From Bacteroidota bacterium (GTDB lineage: Bacteria > Bacteroidota > Bacteroidia > Chitinophagales > BACL12): a stretch of DNA of 41,889 nucleotides. A program made the position numbers and the translations under genes. Below, piece after piece: positions 9,079-17,938 of this stretch (its first letter is position 1; every line of letters begins with the position of its first letter). Below the pieces are notes generated by a model, which saw nothing but the letters and a program-made list of their open reading frames with translations, searched no databases and was not told the DNA's origin. The stretch spans positions 1 through 41,889 of the forward strand of contig WGOA01000083.1 in the NCBI GenBank assembly GCA_016124275.1, in the 5' to 3' direction.

Positions 9079-9855
9079 ATGGCCGTGATTACGCTCACTT
9101 CTGACCTCGGTGCGGCAGACCCTTATCTGGCCACGGTAAAAGGGCGCATGTTGCGCCGTTGCCCGGAGGTTGTGCTGGTTGACGTAACCCACGAAGTTTC
9201 GTCCTGGAACAGCCAGCAAGCCGCCTATGTGCTGCGGCAGACCTTCCCTCACTTTGCCCCGGACACCATTCATTGGATTGGCGTTTACTCCCAGGCACAG
9301 CGCCGGGAGCGCTACCTGGTGGTCTTTCACCGCGGCCAGTACTTCGTGGGGCCAGATGACGGGCTGTTTTCGCTCCTTTTTGACGATCATCCGGAGTTCA
9401 TTTTTGCCATCCGGGAAGGCGTGGGAGCAGAGCGTGGCGATTTGGGTATTTACGCCGATGCAGTTTGCGCTGCTGCTCACCTGGCGTCAGGAGCCGATAT
9501 CCTGGAAATTGCCGTTCAGGTGCAGACCATTGCCGAGCGCTCCTCGCTCCGCGCGTTGGATCACCCCGACCTGATCCGCGCTGCGGTCATCTACATCGAC
9601 AACTTTGGCAACGTGATTCTCAATGTGGATCGCGCGTTGATGGAGCGCGTAGGCCAGGGGCGCAGATTCCTCCTCCGCTTGCGCAAGAACGACCAGATTG
9701 ACAAGCTCAGCCAGCGCTACAGCGATGTTCCCTTCGGGGAAAGGCTGGCGTTTTTTAACTCGGCCGGCTACCTGGAAATTGCGCTGAATCAAGGGAATGC
9801 CGCTAAAATGCACGGGCTTAAGCTGGATGACCTGGTCCAGATCGTGTTTTCTTAG
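9079..9855 (+). CDS. SAM hydroxide adenosyltransferase (DUF62)-like protein
   Basis: 258 residues. The start is set at ATG 9079 (MAVITLTSDLGAADPYLATVKG), which is where the family begins; the open frame runs on to 8944 without homologous content. The N-terminal TLTSDLG with a following D-Y-x-x-x-x-K-G is the SAM-binding start of the DUF62/chlorinase-fluorinase superfamily, and FVGPDDGLFSLLF matches its FVxPDNGxL motif. However, the region that normally reads VDPGVGxxRR reads GVYSQAQRRER, and the usual FHGRD segment reads DLGIYADAV. The Asp-Arg-His hydrolase triad therefore appears to be missing. A closely similar substitution is, as I recall it, common in Bacteroidota relatives next to phoH. 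Function is uncertain: probably a SAM- or nucleoside-binding protein, perhaps with other chemistry. Confidence 0.85.
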   Translation: MAVITLTSDLGAADPYLATVKGRMLRRCPEVVLVDVTHEVSSWNSQQAAYVLRQTFPHFAPDTIHWIGVYSQAQRRERYLVVFHRGQYFVGPDDGLFSLLFDDHPEFIFAIREGVGAERGDLGIYADAVCAAAHLASGADILEIAVQVQTIAERSSLRALDHPDLIRAAVIYIDNFGNVILNVDRALMERVGQGRRFLLRLRKNDQIDKLSQRYSDVPFGERLAFFNSAGYLEIALNQGNAAKMHGLKLDDLVQIVFS

Positions 9856-9908
9856 ACGCGCACGTTACCATGGAGGCCTCATGAACAGAACAACACCCCA
9901 TTCCACCC

Positions 9909-10205
9909 ATGATTACCCGTTTGGTTAAATTGGAGTTCCTGCCCGAGCACGCCGACCGTTTCGCGCTGTTTTTTGAAGGTGAAGCCGAGGGAATTCGGCG
10001 TGTTGCAGGCTGCCGCAGTGTGCAGGCCTTCCGGGATGTGGATCAGCCAACGCGATTTTTCACGCAAAGTGTCTGGGAAAGCCCGGAGGCGTTGGAGGCT
10101 TACCGGGCTTCGGATTTCTTCCGCAACAATTGGCGCACCGTCAAAGCCTGGTTTTCCGCGCCCCCCGCTGCGTGGAGTACAAGTGCCCTTTCGCCCGTAG
10201 AATGA
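9909..10205 (+). CDS. ABM-domain (antibiotic biosynthesis monooxygenase-like) protein
   Basis: A 98-residue protein with the compact ABM ferredoxin-like fold pattern: MITRLVKLEFLPEHADRF, then GCRSVQAFRDVDQPTRFFTQSVWESPEALEAYRASDFF, then W. Members range from quinol monooxygenases to heme-degrading enzymes and proteins of unknown role. The sequence alone does not show which substrate is used. It lies 53 bases after the SAM-hydrolase-like gene and 69 before aroB, so it may be co-transcribed with either. Confidence 0.8.
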   Translation: MITRLVKLEFLPEHADRFALFFEGEAEGIRRVAGCRSVQAFRDVDQPTRFFTQSVWESPEALEAYRASDFFRNNWRTVKAWFSAPPAAWSTSALSPVE

Positions 10206-10274
10206 ATAAAGGGATGCGGGGCTTTGGTTTTATTGGGGCCCCCGAACCGGTATCTTAGCAGCGAAATCAGGGCT

Positions 10275-11387
10275 ATGCATCATTTGGAATTACCCGGCTA
10301 CACAGTCCACATCAGCGACCTTCGTTCGTTGACCGGACACCTGAACCAGCACCTCAAAGCGCGAACATGGAGTCGGGTTGCCGTGTTGGTGGATGAAAAC
10401 ACCGAACAGGACTGCTGGCCGCTGATCAGCGAGGCCAATTGGCCAACGGGCACCGAGCGGCTGGAGATTCCCGCCGGCGAGCTTTATAAAACGCTTTCTA
10501 CGTGCGAAGGGCTTTGGGAAGCCTTCACCAACCTGGAGCTTGACCGCCACAGTTTGTTGGTGAATCTGGGTGGCGGGGTTATTGGCGATATGGGGGGCTT
10601 TGCCGCGTCAACCTACATGCGCGGATTTTCGTTTTTGAACATTCCCACCACGTTGTTGGCCCAGGTGGATGCTTCGGTGGGAGGTAAACTGGGGGTGGAT
10701 TTCAACGGCTTGAAAAACATGATCGGGCTTTTTGCCGATCCGCGCGGCGTACTGATTTGCCCTGAATTTTTAGCCACCCTTCCGTATGAGCAACTGCGCT
10801 CCGGCTATGCTGAAGTGCTCAAACACGCTTTGATCCGCGATAGAAAAAGTTGGACCGAACTGGCAGGCCAGAGCCTTGAAGATGTTTTGGATTGGGAGAC
10901 GTTGATCGCTCGGAGCGTTAGCATAAAAAAAGCTGTGGTTGAGGCCGATCCAAACGAATCGGGATTGCGCAAGATTCTCAACTTCGGCCATACCATTGGC
11001 CATGCGGTAGAAAGCCTGCAACTGGAATCAGATGCTCCGCTGTTGCACGGCGATGCCATTGCAGTGGGCATGATTGCAGAAACCTGGTTGAGTTACCGCG
11101 CTTGCGGCATGTCAGGGGTGGAGCGCGATGCCGTGGCGCAAAGCATTGCAGCCGTGTATCCGCGCTTTAAACTGGCCGATGTTACGGTCGAGAGCGTTCT
11201 GGAGCTTATGCGCCTGGATAAGAAAAACAGGGCTGGCGAAATTCGCTTCAGTTTGTTGCCCTCCATTGGGGCCTGCAAGCCCGACGTGGTATTGCCCGAA
11301 GAGAAATTGGGCGATTGGCTTGGCGAAGCGTTGGAGTACTATCAGGACACTTACAAACCCATCAGCGGTAACTCAGCAAACAATTAG
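10275..11387 (+). CDS. aroB: 3-dehydroquinate synthase (AroB)
   Basis: Second step of the shikimate pathway: it converts DAHP to 3-dehydroquinate using NAD and a divalent metal. The protein is 370 residues from ATG 10275; an in-frame TTG at 10224 would only add a non-conserved leader. The NAD-binding motif is NLGGGVIGDMGGF (97-109), followed by PTTLLAQVDASVGGK (124-138), GYAEVLKHALI (177-187, metal ligand Glu180) and NFGHTIGHAVE (236-246, metal-binding His). TATCTTAG at 10251-10258 is one base off the Bacteroidota -7 element and could start a transcript here. Immediately followed by aroA, so two shikimate steps are encoded together. Confidence 0.95.
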   Translation: MHHLELPGYTVHISDLRSLTGHLNQHLKARTWSRVAVLVDENTEQDCWPLISEANWPTGTERLEIPAGELYKTLSTCEGLWEAFTNLELDRHSLLVNLGGGVIGDMGGFAASTYMRGFSFLNIPTTLLAQVDASVGGKLGVDFNGLKNMIGLFADPRGVLICPEFLATLPYEQLRSGYAEVLKHALIRDRKSWTELAGQSLEDVLDWETLIARSVSIKKAVVEADPNESGLRKILNFGHTIGHAVESLQLESDAPLLHGDAIAVGMIAETWLSYRACGMSGVERDAVAQSIAAVYPRFKLADVTVESVLELMRLDKKNRAGEIRFSLLPSIGACKPDVVLPEEKLGDWLGEALEYYQDTYKPISGNSANN

Positions 11388-11415
11388 GTTTCTTATCCAT
11401 AAACTTTAGTATGTT

Positions 11416-12822
11416 ATGGTATTGAATTTAAGTGCTTCCTCGCTTGCAAAAGGCTCTCCCTGGTCCGGATCCGTTGTCCTGGAAGGATCTAAAAGCATCT
11501 CCAACCGCGTTTTGATCGCGCAGGCCATGAGCGCAGGATCGCTGGATCTGGATGCGCTGGAGAACCTCTCGCCATCAGACGATACGCAGACCCTCAAACG
11601 GCTGCTGCAGGCCGATGCTCAACCGCTTGCCGGGATTCAGGATCGCACACTCGATGCAGGCGCTGCTGGCACGACGTTTCGTTTTTTGACGGCCTTTTTG
11701 GCCCGCAGGGAGGGCACACGGGTGTTGACGGGATCTGCGCGCATGTTGGAGCGCCCTATTCGCATTTTGGTGGACGCTCTTCGGGAGTTGGGCGCCGAGA
11801 TTGAATACCTTGGGCGCGAAGGCTATCCGCCGTTGCGCATTCGCGGCACCGAACTTCGCGGCGGACGGGTGCGCATTCCGGCCGATGTCAGCAGCCAGTA
11901 CATTTCGGCCTTGCTGCTGATTGGTCCGGCATTGCGCGAGGGACTGGAACTGGAGCTAGTGGGTAAGGTCGGTTCCAAACCCTACATCGGCATGACCCTG
12001 CGCATTCTGGAGCATTTTGGTGCCGTGGTGCGTTGGGAGGGCATGGTCATTCGCGTAGCGCACAGCCCCCTTCGCCCGGCAGCCTTCCGCATAGAAAGCG
12101 ACTGGAGCGCCGCGTCGTATTACTACAGCATAGTGGCTTTGTCACCGTTGGGAACCCAACTGGCCGTCAGCGGTCTGGACCGGGACAGTTACCAGGGCGA
12201 TGCAGCCCTGGCCGGCATCTATGATTCGCTTGGCGTGCGAACGGTTTTCAGCCAGGATGGCGTCGTCTTAACGCGCTCGGGCAAGGCAGTACCAGCCTTG
12301 CACTATGATTTCAGCGATTGCCCTGATTTAGCCCAAACGGTCGTGGTAACCTGTGGCGCTCTGGGCGTGGCCGCGCAGTTCAACGGACTGGAGAGTTTGC
12401 GCATTAAGGAAACGGATCGCACCGCTGCGCTTCAAAAAGAGCTAAAGCCCTTTGGTGTTCGCTTTCAAGAAACGAGCCCCAATGAATGGACGTTGAGCGG
12501 CAAAGTGCTGTACCCGGGTGGTGGTTCAACGGGCGCTTCTTCTAACGCCTCGGCTGACGCTTCTTTTGACGCTTCGGCGGACGCTTCGCCTCTTCAGCCG
12601 CTAACCATCGTTGGGGGTGATGCTCCGCTGATTCGCACCTACGAAGATCACCGCATGGCCATGGCTTTTGCGCCGTTGGCCCTTGTTGTTCCCGCGCTCC
12701 TCATTCAGGAGCCGGATGTGGTGCGCAAGTCCTATCCCGGATTCTGGAGCGATCTGCGCAGCCTCGGGTTTGAAACCGCGCTTGCAGAAGGCGCTGCAAC
12801 GGAGCAGCCCCATTCGCGCTGA
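11416..12822 (+). CDS. aroA: 3-phosphoshikimate 1-carboxyvinyltransferase (EPSP synthase, AroA)
   Basis: Transfers the enolpyruvyl group of PEP to shikimate-3-phosphate. 468 residues, longer than the usual ~410-430. Signatures: GSKSISNR (24-31, phosphate binding), DAGAAGTTFRFLTAF (near 77-91), SQYISALLL, KETDRTAALQKEL and YEDHRMAMAF (about 408-417). Much of the extra length is a low-complexity insertion at residues 366-395 containing four 4-residue repeats (NASA, DASF, DASA, DASP), encoded by a 12-bp repeat at 12544-12591 and sited shortly before the catalytic DHRM segment. The insertion is in frame and both flanks are intact, so an active enzyme is likely. It lies 28 bases after aroB and 9 before the next gene. 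Confidence 0.94.
   Translation: MVLNLSASSLAKGSPWSGSVVLEGSKSISNRVLIAQAMSAGSLDLDALENLSPSDDTQTLKRLLQADAQPLAGIQDRTLDAGAAGTTFRFLTAFLARREGTRVLTGSARMLERPIRILVDALRELGAEIEYLGREGYPPLRIRGTELRGGRVRIPADVSSQYISALLLIGPALREGLELELVGKVGSKPYIGMTLRILEHFGAVVRWEGMVIRVAHSPLRPAAFRIESDWSAASYYYSIVALSPLGTQLAVSGLDRDSYQGDAALAGIYDSLGVRTVFSQDGVVLTRSGKAVPALHYDFSDCPDLAQTVVVTCGALGVAAQFNGLESLRIKETDRTAALQKELKPFGVRFQETSPNEWTLSGKVLYPGGGSTGASSNASADASFDASADASPLQPLTIVGGDAPLIRTYEDHRMAMAFAPLALVVPALLIQEPDVVRKSYPGFWSDLRSLGFETALAEGAATEQPHSR
12544..12591. repeat. 12-bp coding tandem repeat inside aroA
   Basis: Four 12-base units (12544-12555, 12556-12567, 12568-12579, 12580-12591) share the core GACGCTTC or AACGCCTC and encode (N/D)AS(A/F/P). 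Confidence 0.85.
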
Positions 12823-12831
12823 GCTGAAACG

Positions 12832-13320
12832 ATGAATCCGGAAGAATTCTTACGGTGGAAGGGCGATCGTCTTCGCAGGCAGGCGCAGCTGCGGCAGCGA
12901 ATGCCGTCCTTGAAAAAGCGAAAAGGCCCGGCGCTGGACCAGGAGGCTTCAGCACTTCATGCAGCGGTCTTCAGCCGTTTGGATTGCCTGGCATGTGCGC
13001 AGTGTTGCAAAACCATTCCCCCGATGGTGAACAAAACCGATGCAGCCAGAATTGCCCGGCACCTCCGAATGTCGGAGGGCGCTTTTTACGCCCAGTACCT
13101 CCGTCGCGATGAAGACGGGGATACCGTGATGAATGCGTCTCCGTGTCCTTTTTTGGAGCAGGATCACCGCTGCAGCATTTACGAACACCGGCCCAAAGCT
13201 TGCCGTGCCTATCCGCACACCGACCGGGATTTTAGCAAGAACCTGGATTTGCACGTCCGCAATGTAGCTTACTGCCCTGCCGTATTCCAGATTATGGAGC
13301 GTCTGGCGGGGCTGGGCTAG
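12832..13320 (+). CDS. YkgJ family cysteine-cluster protein
   Basis: 162 residues with the CxxCxxCC signature (Cys52, 55, 58, 59 in DCLACAQCCKTIPP) and a second cluster CPFLEQDHRC ... RPKACRAYP (Cys105, 114, 124). This is the pattern of the zinc- or iron-chelating YkgJ (UPF0153-type) family, whose biochemical role is not established. The start ATG is 9 bases after the aroA stop, suggesting co-transcription. Its last 29 bases overlap the end of the convergent OstA-like gene. Confidence 0.88.
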   Translation: MNPEEFLRWKGDRLRRQAQLRQRMPSLKKRKGPALDQEASALHAAVFSRLDCLACAQCCKTIPPMVNKTDAARIARHLRMSEGAFYAQYLRRDEDGDTVMNASPCPFLEQDHRCSIYEHRPKACRAYPHTDRDFSKNLDLHVRNVAYCPAVFQIMERLAGLG

Positions 13321-15055
13321 GCGCAGGTTGCTGTTCGGGGCCAGGCGCGGGGGCAGGCGCAGGTTGCTGTTCGGTGCCAGGCGATTTTTCCAGGGCTTGA
13401 CCAGTCTCTTCTTCCGGCTCTGGCGCAGCGCGCACCGTCATCAAATCCAGCCTTGACTTCGGGCGCTCGCGGAGGCGCCAGCTAAACCCGTCCAGGCGAA
13501 GCGAACGAAAATCCGTCTCCTTCAGATCGTGAAAGATGGCATCTGTTTTTTCCAGAAACGAGATCCGGTTTACCTGTTGGTCCACCAGCCGAATGACCAT
13601 GTTGCTGCACAGTGCTTTGTTGGCGCCCAGGTAACCCTTGCCCTCCTCATCGGCAAAGTAGATGCTCTCGCCGTTGCCCCTTACATCCATTCGAACCAAC
13701 TCCGATTCCTTGAAGTAGCCCGTAACCAGTCTCCCGCGTATTTGGTTGTAGAGCAGCGAATCCGGCTCGTTGACAATGAACGCCTGTTGCAACAGGTTTA
13801 CCCGGTGCACTTCCTCACCGCGGATCAAAATCAAGATGGTGTCGGCAGTGAATTGCGACACGTCTGACCACAAGACCGGATCTTGAAACAGCGAAATGGT
13901 GGAGTCCGCGTCGCGCCAAATCATGGAGTCGCAGACCGCCTGCAAGTCAGATTTGAACAGGCGCACATCGCCGTAAGCGAACAATTCGCGCCGGTCCAGA
14001 CTGTCGGTTTTGCTGCGCACGTGGTCGGCGCTCAGGTGCAGGGAATCGCCGGACAATACATACGACAACAAGCTGCGTCCTGTAGAGTACATGGTCCTGC
14101 TGGTTTCATCGTATTCGCTGTATTGGCTGCGCTGGACCAGGTTTTTTTCGCTGTCGGTGAACAAGACATTGCCCCAGGCTTTGCCAATGCCGGTTTCGCT
14201 GTTGTACACGATGCTGTCACCGCTGATGCGCTGAGGTGGGCCGTCCAGGACAGCATTGCGGGTAAAGATTCCGACTTCCTGTTGCCCATCGTACGATCCC
14301 CCTTCGCAATAAACCGTATTGTTTTCGTGCAAGATGCGCGTGGGACCGTGAAATACAGCCAGGTCTTTGTCCGTGCGGTATTCTAACGTATCCGCAAAGA
14401 GGGAGTAATTCGGGTGCACAAGCACCACCGAGTCCTGAAAAAAGGCCGTTTGCTCGCGCGAAAGGTAGGTGCCGAACTGGCTGGTGAGCACACTGCCCTG
14501 GTTGTTGAGTTTGCCGCCGTTGCGGTAGCGACCGATGCGCGTACCCAGGTTGTAGTCCAGGTCGTTTGTGGTGAGCACTGCGCTGCGATCGCTCAGCCGC
14601 ACGGAGCCCATTAAACGCAAAAGTTGCGCATCGCCGTCAAAGTAGAGCGAATCGCTGTCGGCCCGAATGGTGTCGGCCTGGTTGATGCGCACCCGGCCAT
14701 ACGCGCGTACGTCGTTGCGGTCCGGGTAAAAAAGCGCAGAATCACAGGTGAGCGTCACGGCATCCTGGCGCAGCACCACGCCGCCAATCAACAAACGAAC
14801 CTGCTCGTTCCCGAGCCGAAAACCCTCCAACGCATCGGCCTTGATGATCTCAATTTGCCGGACGTCATCATCGCCATCCGCGTTAGGTTGCGCTGCAGTT
14901 TGCCGGGTAGTTGCACTGCGGGTGGCGGGCGAAGGGTTTCCCTTTGACGGAGCAACGGCTGGGCGTTGCCCCATGGCTGCAACGGAAAACAAGAGCACCC
15001 CAACCGCAAGGGTCATGCCCAGATCCTTGAACCGGCAAAAGAGAAAGCGATGCAC
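13292..15055 (-). CDS. OstA-like LPS-transport family protein
   Basis: A 587-residue exported protein. The start is GTG at 15055, giving a signal peptide with a basic n-region and the core TLAVGVLLFSVAAMGQ; ATG 15016 is an alternative but has no basic residue. The body is a long series of beta-strand repeats of OstA/LptA type (RLLIGGVVLRQDAVTLTCDS, ADSDSLYFDGDAQLLRLMGSVRL, YSLFADTLEYRTDKDLAVFHG). Known OstA-family proteins bridge LPS across the periplasm. It may act with the LptD-like protein encoded at 17939 (inference from gene context). The C-terminus is a Glu/Gln/Pro/Ala tail (EQQPAPAPAPGPEQQPAP) made by a 36-bp DNA repeat, and it runs 29 bases into the convergent YkgJ gene. Confidence 0.85.
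   Translation of the reverse strand: MHRFLFCRFKDLGMTLAVGVLLFSVAAMGQRPAVAPSKGNPSPATRSATTRQTAAQPNADGDDDVRQIEIIKADALEGFRLGNEQVRLLIGGVVLRQDAVTLTCDSALFYPDRNDVRAYGRVRINQADTIRADSDSLYFDGDAQLLRLMGSVRLSDRSAVLTTNDLDYNLGTRIGRYRNGGKLNNQGSVLTSQFGTYLSREQTAFFQDSVVLVHPNYSLFADTLEYRTDKDLAVFHGPTRILHENNTVYCEGGSYDGQQEVGIFTRNAVLDGPPQRISGDSIVYNSETGIGKAWGNVLFTDSEKNLVQRSQYSEYDETSRTMYSTGRSLLSYVLSGDSLHLSADHVRSKTDSLDRRELFAYGDVRLFKSDLQAVCDSMIWRDADSTISLFQDPVLWSDVSQFTADTILILIRGEEVHRVNLLQQAFIVNEPDSLLYNQIRGRLVTGYFKESELVRMDVRGNGESIYFADEEGKGYLGANKALCSNMVIRLVDQQVNRISFLEKTDAIFHDLKETDFRSLRLDGFSWRLRERPKSRLDLMTVRAAPEPEEETGQALEKSPGTEQQPAPAPAPGPEQQPAPSPAPPDAP
13321..13380. repeat. 36-bp-period direct repeat at the OstA-like 3' end
   Basis: A 24-base unit at 13321-13344 recurs at 13357-13380 with one base changed (GGGGCCAG versus GGTGCCAG), separated by a 12-base related spacer. 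It encodes the repeated EQQPAP(A/S)P tail. Confidence 0.85.
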
Positions 15056-15148
15056 GGGGCGAAGTTCGGTAAATCGGCCAGCCCGAACACGCTGGTCTAT
15101 GCCGGTTGTCCCCGTTAGTGGATAACAAAGCGAGGCAGATGGCAGAAC

Positions 15149-16123
15149 CTATTTTTTGGGTTCCTGCTTTTTGTTGCCGCCGCCAATGCGCAACAACGTG
15201 ACGTAGCGCCCTGGATTGGCCTGGATATCCAACAACAGGGCGTCCAAATCGTTTGTGGAGGATTGCAAACTCTGGTACAGAGCATCATCCATGATAAGCT
15301 TGCCCAACGTGCCCTCCCCAGATTCCACCGTTTGGACGATTTGCGCCAGGCTGGCAATGGCCAATCGGGCTTCTGTAACGGTTTGGGCAAACTCCACTGC
15401 GGCCAGGCTGTCGGTGATGGTCGCTAAATTGTTCACAATCCGGTCAATGTTGGCCTGATTGCTTGCCAGCGTGCCTGTCAGCGTTTCAATGCTGCCAAAA
15501 ATACTGTCAACGGAGCTGCTCTGGCTTTCAACCAATTGATCTGCCCGCAGCGACATTTTCTGAAAGTTTTCGAGCGAAGCCGTGATGGAATGCACACTGC
15601 TTTCCACATCATTTCCCATGTTTTCGGAGAAAATGCTGGACACGATGGTTACCGCGGAGTCAATTTGAGCAATCAGGCTCTGGAACTTCTCGGTAATGGG
15701 TTTAAGTTCTTCGCGAATTTCTTCCTGGATGCCAATCTGGATGGTGCCGCGCAAGGTGTCGTCCGAGCGGGCCAGCGTGCGGCTGTTGCCGATAATCAGG
15801 TCTATCTGTTTGGCGCCGAGCAGGTCAGAGGAAGAAATCATGACCCGGCTATCGGTTGGGATATCAAATTCTTCAGTGATGGTAAAACGCGCCAGGATTT
15901 TGTAATCCGGCAACAAGGTGAGCTCTTTTACCCTGCCCACCAGCAGGTCATTCACCTTGATAGGGTCAGATTCTTGAAGTCCGGGTACCCGGTCGTAAAC
16001 GGCGTAAAAAGTCCTTCCCCGTTCAAACGTTCTGTTTCCCTTGAGGAAATCAAACCCTAAAGCCAGCAGGGTAATGGACACGACGGCCAGGATGCCGACC
16101 TTGGTTTCAGTAGAGATAGCCAT
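15149..16123 (-). CDS. MlaD/MCE family lipid-transport protein
   Basis: 324 residues from ATG 16123; an upstream in-frame TTG at 16153 adds only ten residues. One N-terminal membrane helix (VGILAVVSITLLALGFDFL, about residues 9-27) anchors an MCE domain (about 36-115: GRTFYAVYDRVPGLQESDPIKVNDLLVGRV ... SSDLLGAKQIDLIIG). A long helical periplasmic tail rich in Ser, Gln and Asn follows (about 130-300), as in MCE proteins that form tunnels for phospholipids. No permease (MlaE) or ATPase (MlaF) is in the window, so partners must lie elsewhere. It lies between the amidase and OstA-like genes, 93 bases before the latter, in a same-strand envelope cluster. Confidence 0.9.
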   Translation of the reverse strand: MAISTETKVGILAVVSITLLALGFDFLKGNRTFERGRTFYAVYDRVPGLQESDPIKVNDLLVGRVKELTLLPDYKILARFTITEEFDIPTDSRVMISSSDLLGAKQIDLIIGNSRTLARSDDTLRGTIQIGIQEEIREELKPITEKFQSLIAQIDSAVTIVSSIFSENMGNDVESSVHSITASLENFQKMSLRADQLVESQSSSVDSIFGSIETLTGTLASNQANIDRIVNNLATITDSLAAVEFAQTVTEARLAIASLAQIVQTVESGEGTLGKLIMDDALYQSLQSSTNDLDALLLDIQANPGRYVTLLRIGGGNKKQEPKK

Positions 16124-16298
16124 AACGCGTAAAACCTGCGCCCTTGCAGCCAATCAGACCCGAGATAGCCCCGATAAAACCCTCGGAAAACCCGGAAGGC
16201 GGTCCAATTCGCACACTGCGCTTAATGGCGGCTAAATTACGCATACGGAGAACAGGGCGGTCAGGGTTCAGCGCAGTAATGTGCCAAGGACCCGTTGG

Positions 16299-17732
16299 TC
16301 AATTTTCAGCCAGATTGGCAGCTTCCTGAGTGATCACGAATGCATCCGGGTAGCCACCTGCCCGCAATTGGGCTTTTTTTGCCGCTGCGTCTTCCGCTGT
16401 GGCAAAGTGACCGACAGCGTATTTGTACAGGGTTCCCTGTTGGGTGCGGTACAGTTTTTCGCCGTTCAGCGGTTTGAACAAGGGGTCGTTTGACGCCAGT
16501 TTGCGGCTGGATACGTAAATCTGGACGCGGTAAACCATCAGTGGCGCGTCCCCAGCAGCGGGAGCGGCTGTAGAGACCGTGGCGGTTGTCACTGCTGATG
16601 GTGCAGCCACCGGGTTAGCCGGGGCAGCCGGAGCCTGGGTGGTGGTTTGGGCCGCAGGTTTGGTTGCGGGCGGCTGGGCCACAGGCTTTGGTGCCGGTTT
16701 TTCGGCGCTGGCCGGTTTGGGTTCAGGCTGCTGAGCCACGGGTTTTGGTGTCGGTTTTTCGGCGGGCTTCTGTTCCGTTTGCTGTTCAGCGTGCTGGTCA
16801 GGCAGTGAAGCCGGTACTTGGGTTCCAGCCACAGCGACAGCTACCGGTTCCGCATTCACGTTAGCGCGGGTCTCGGTGTGCACTTTGTAGTCGCGGAAAG
16901 CGCGGAAGACGGCAGAAGCCATCAAATCCATCCCCTGCTCCGAGGCCAGAAAGTTTTCCTCGTTGGCATTGGTTAGAAAGCCGGTTTCAATCAACACCGC
17001 GGGCATCGTGGTTTTGTACAGCACCAGGAACCCCGCTTGCTTGACCCCGCGACTTTTTCGACCTACCCGTTCCGAAAACTGCTCTTCAATGCGCCCTGCA
17101 AGCTCGATGCTTTGTTCCAGGTGAGCCCCTTGAAACAGGCTGAAAATGATGTGCGCGTTGGGCGAATTCGGGTCAAAACCATCATAGTGGTGGTTGTAGT
17201 CATCTTCCAGCAGAATAACGTCGTTCTCCCGTTTTGCGACACCCAAATTGGCCTCGTTTCGGTGAAGCCCCATAACATACGTTTCTGTGCCGTAAGGGGT
17301 TGGATTGGGGTTGGCGTTGCAGTGAATGGAAACAAAAACGTCGGCATCAGCGCGGTTAGCGATGGCCGCGCGCTCGTACAACTCGACAAAAACGTCCGTT
17401 TTGCGGGTATAGATCACCTCTACATCCGGTAAACTTTTTTCAATGTAAGCACCAACCTTCAACGCGATTTGCAGTGCAACATGCTTTTCCTTGCTGTGGG
17501 CACCGGAACATCCGTGGTCGTGTCCGCCGTGTCCGGCATCAATCACCACTTTTCTGACTTTGTACAGCGGTGCAGCGGGCTCTGCAGGTGCGGGAGGCGC
17601 GGCAGCTTTAGGGCTGAACACAAGCGGTAAACCACCCCGGTTGCCAACCGCGGCAGCTGATCCCAGCGAAGCAGCAAGGATGAACAACACCAGTGCCGAA
17701 AAAATGGAAAAACGGGCAAATCGTAGCTTCAT
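16299..17732 (-). CDS. N-acetylmuramoyl-L-alanine amidase with SPOR domain
   Basis: Periplasmic peptidoglycan amidase, cutting between muramic acid and L-Ala. 477 residues from ATG 17732, where a signal peptide begins (MKLRFARFSIFSALVLFILA); the open frame extends to a TTG at 17843 but that leader is not signal-like. The Amidase_3 domain spans about residues 60-280, with the zinc and catalytic residues visible: His68 (DAGHGG), Glu82 (SKEKH), His137 (SIHCNA) and Glu249 (LIETGF). A Pro/Ala/Lys/Gln-rich linker (about 295-395, repeats of EKPxPKPVAQ) leads to a C-terminal SPOR domain (VYRVQIYVSSRKL ... YKYAVGHFATAEDAA), which binds denuded glycan at division sites. A role in daughter-cell separation is inferred. 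Divergent from the LptD-like gene. Confidence 0.92.
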   Translation of the reverse strand: MKLRFARFSIFSALVLFILAASLGSAAAVGNRGGLPLVFSPKAAAPPAPAEPAAPLYKVRKVVIDAGHGGHDHGCSGAHSKEKHVALQIALKVGAYIEKSLPDVEVIYTRKTDVFVELYERAAIANRADADVFVSIHCNANPNPTPYGTETYVMGLHRNEANLGVAKRENDVILLEDDYNHHYDGFDPNSPNAHIIFSLFQGAHLEQSIELAGRIEEQFSERVGRKSRGVKQAGFLVLYKTTMPAVLIETGFLTNANEENFLASEQGMDLMASAVFRAFRDYKVHTETRANVNAEPVAVAVAGTQVPASLPDQHAEQQTEQKPAEKPTPKPVAQQPEPKPASAEKPAPKPVAQPPATKPAAQTTTQAPAAPANPVAAPSAVTTATVSTAAPAAGDAPLMVYRVQIYVSSRKLASNDPLFKPLNGEKLYRTQQGTLYKYAVGHFATAEDAAAKKAQLRAGGYPDAFVITQEAANLAEN

Positions 17733-17938
17733 GGCAAGAAAGAATCCGGGAACGGGGCGGTCAGGGAAAAACCAGCCCAAGTCAGGTAGTCGAGACCGTA
17801 CAAGCGTTTCAGCCGCATCGAGTCGCAACTCATTTTTCACCAAGGTTTCCCCATTGGGTTTTTACCCTAATTTCGAACCTTGGTTTCGCTGGTTTCAGCG
17901 CCTGGCCATTCTCTTATCTAAAATACGCGTAAATCAGT

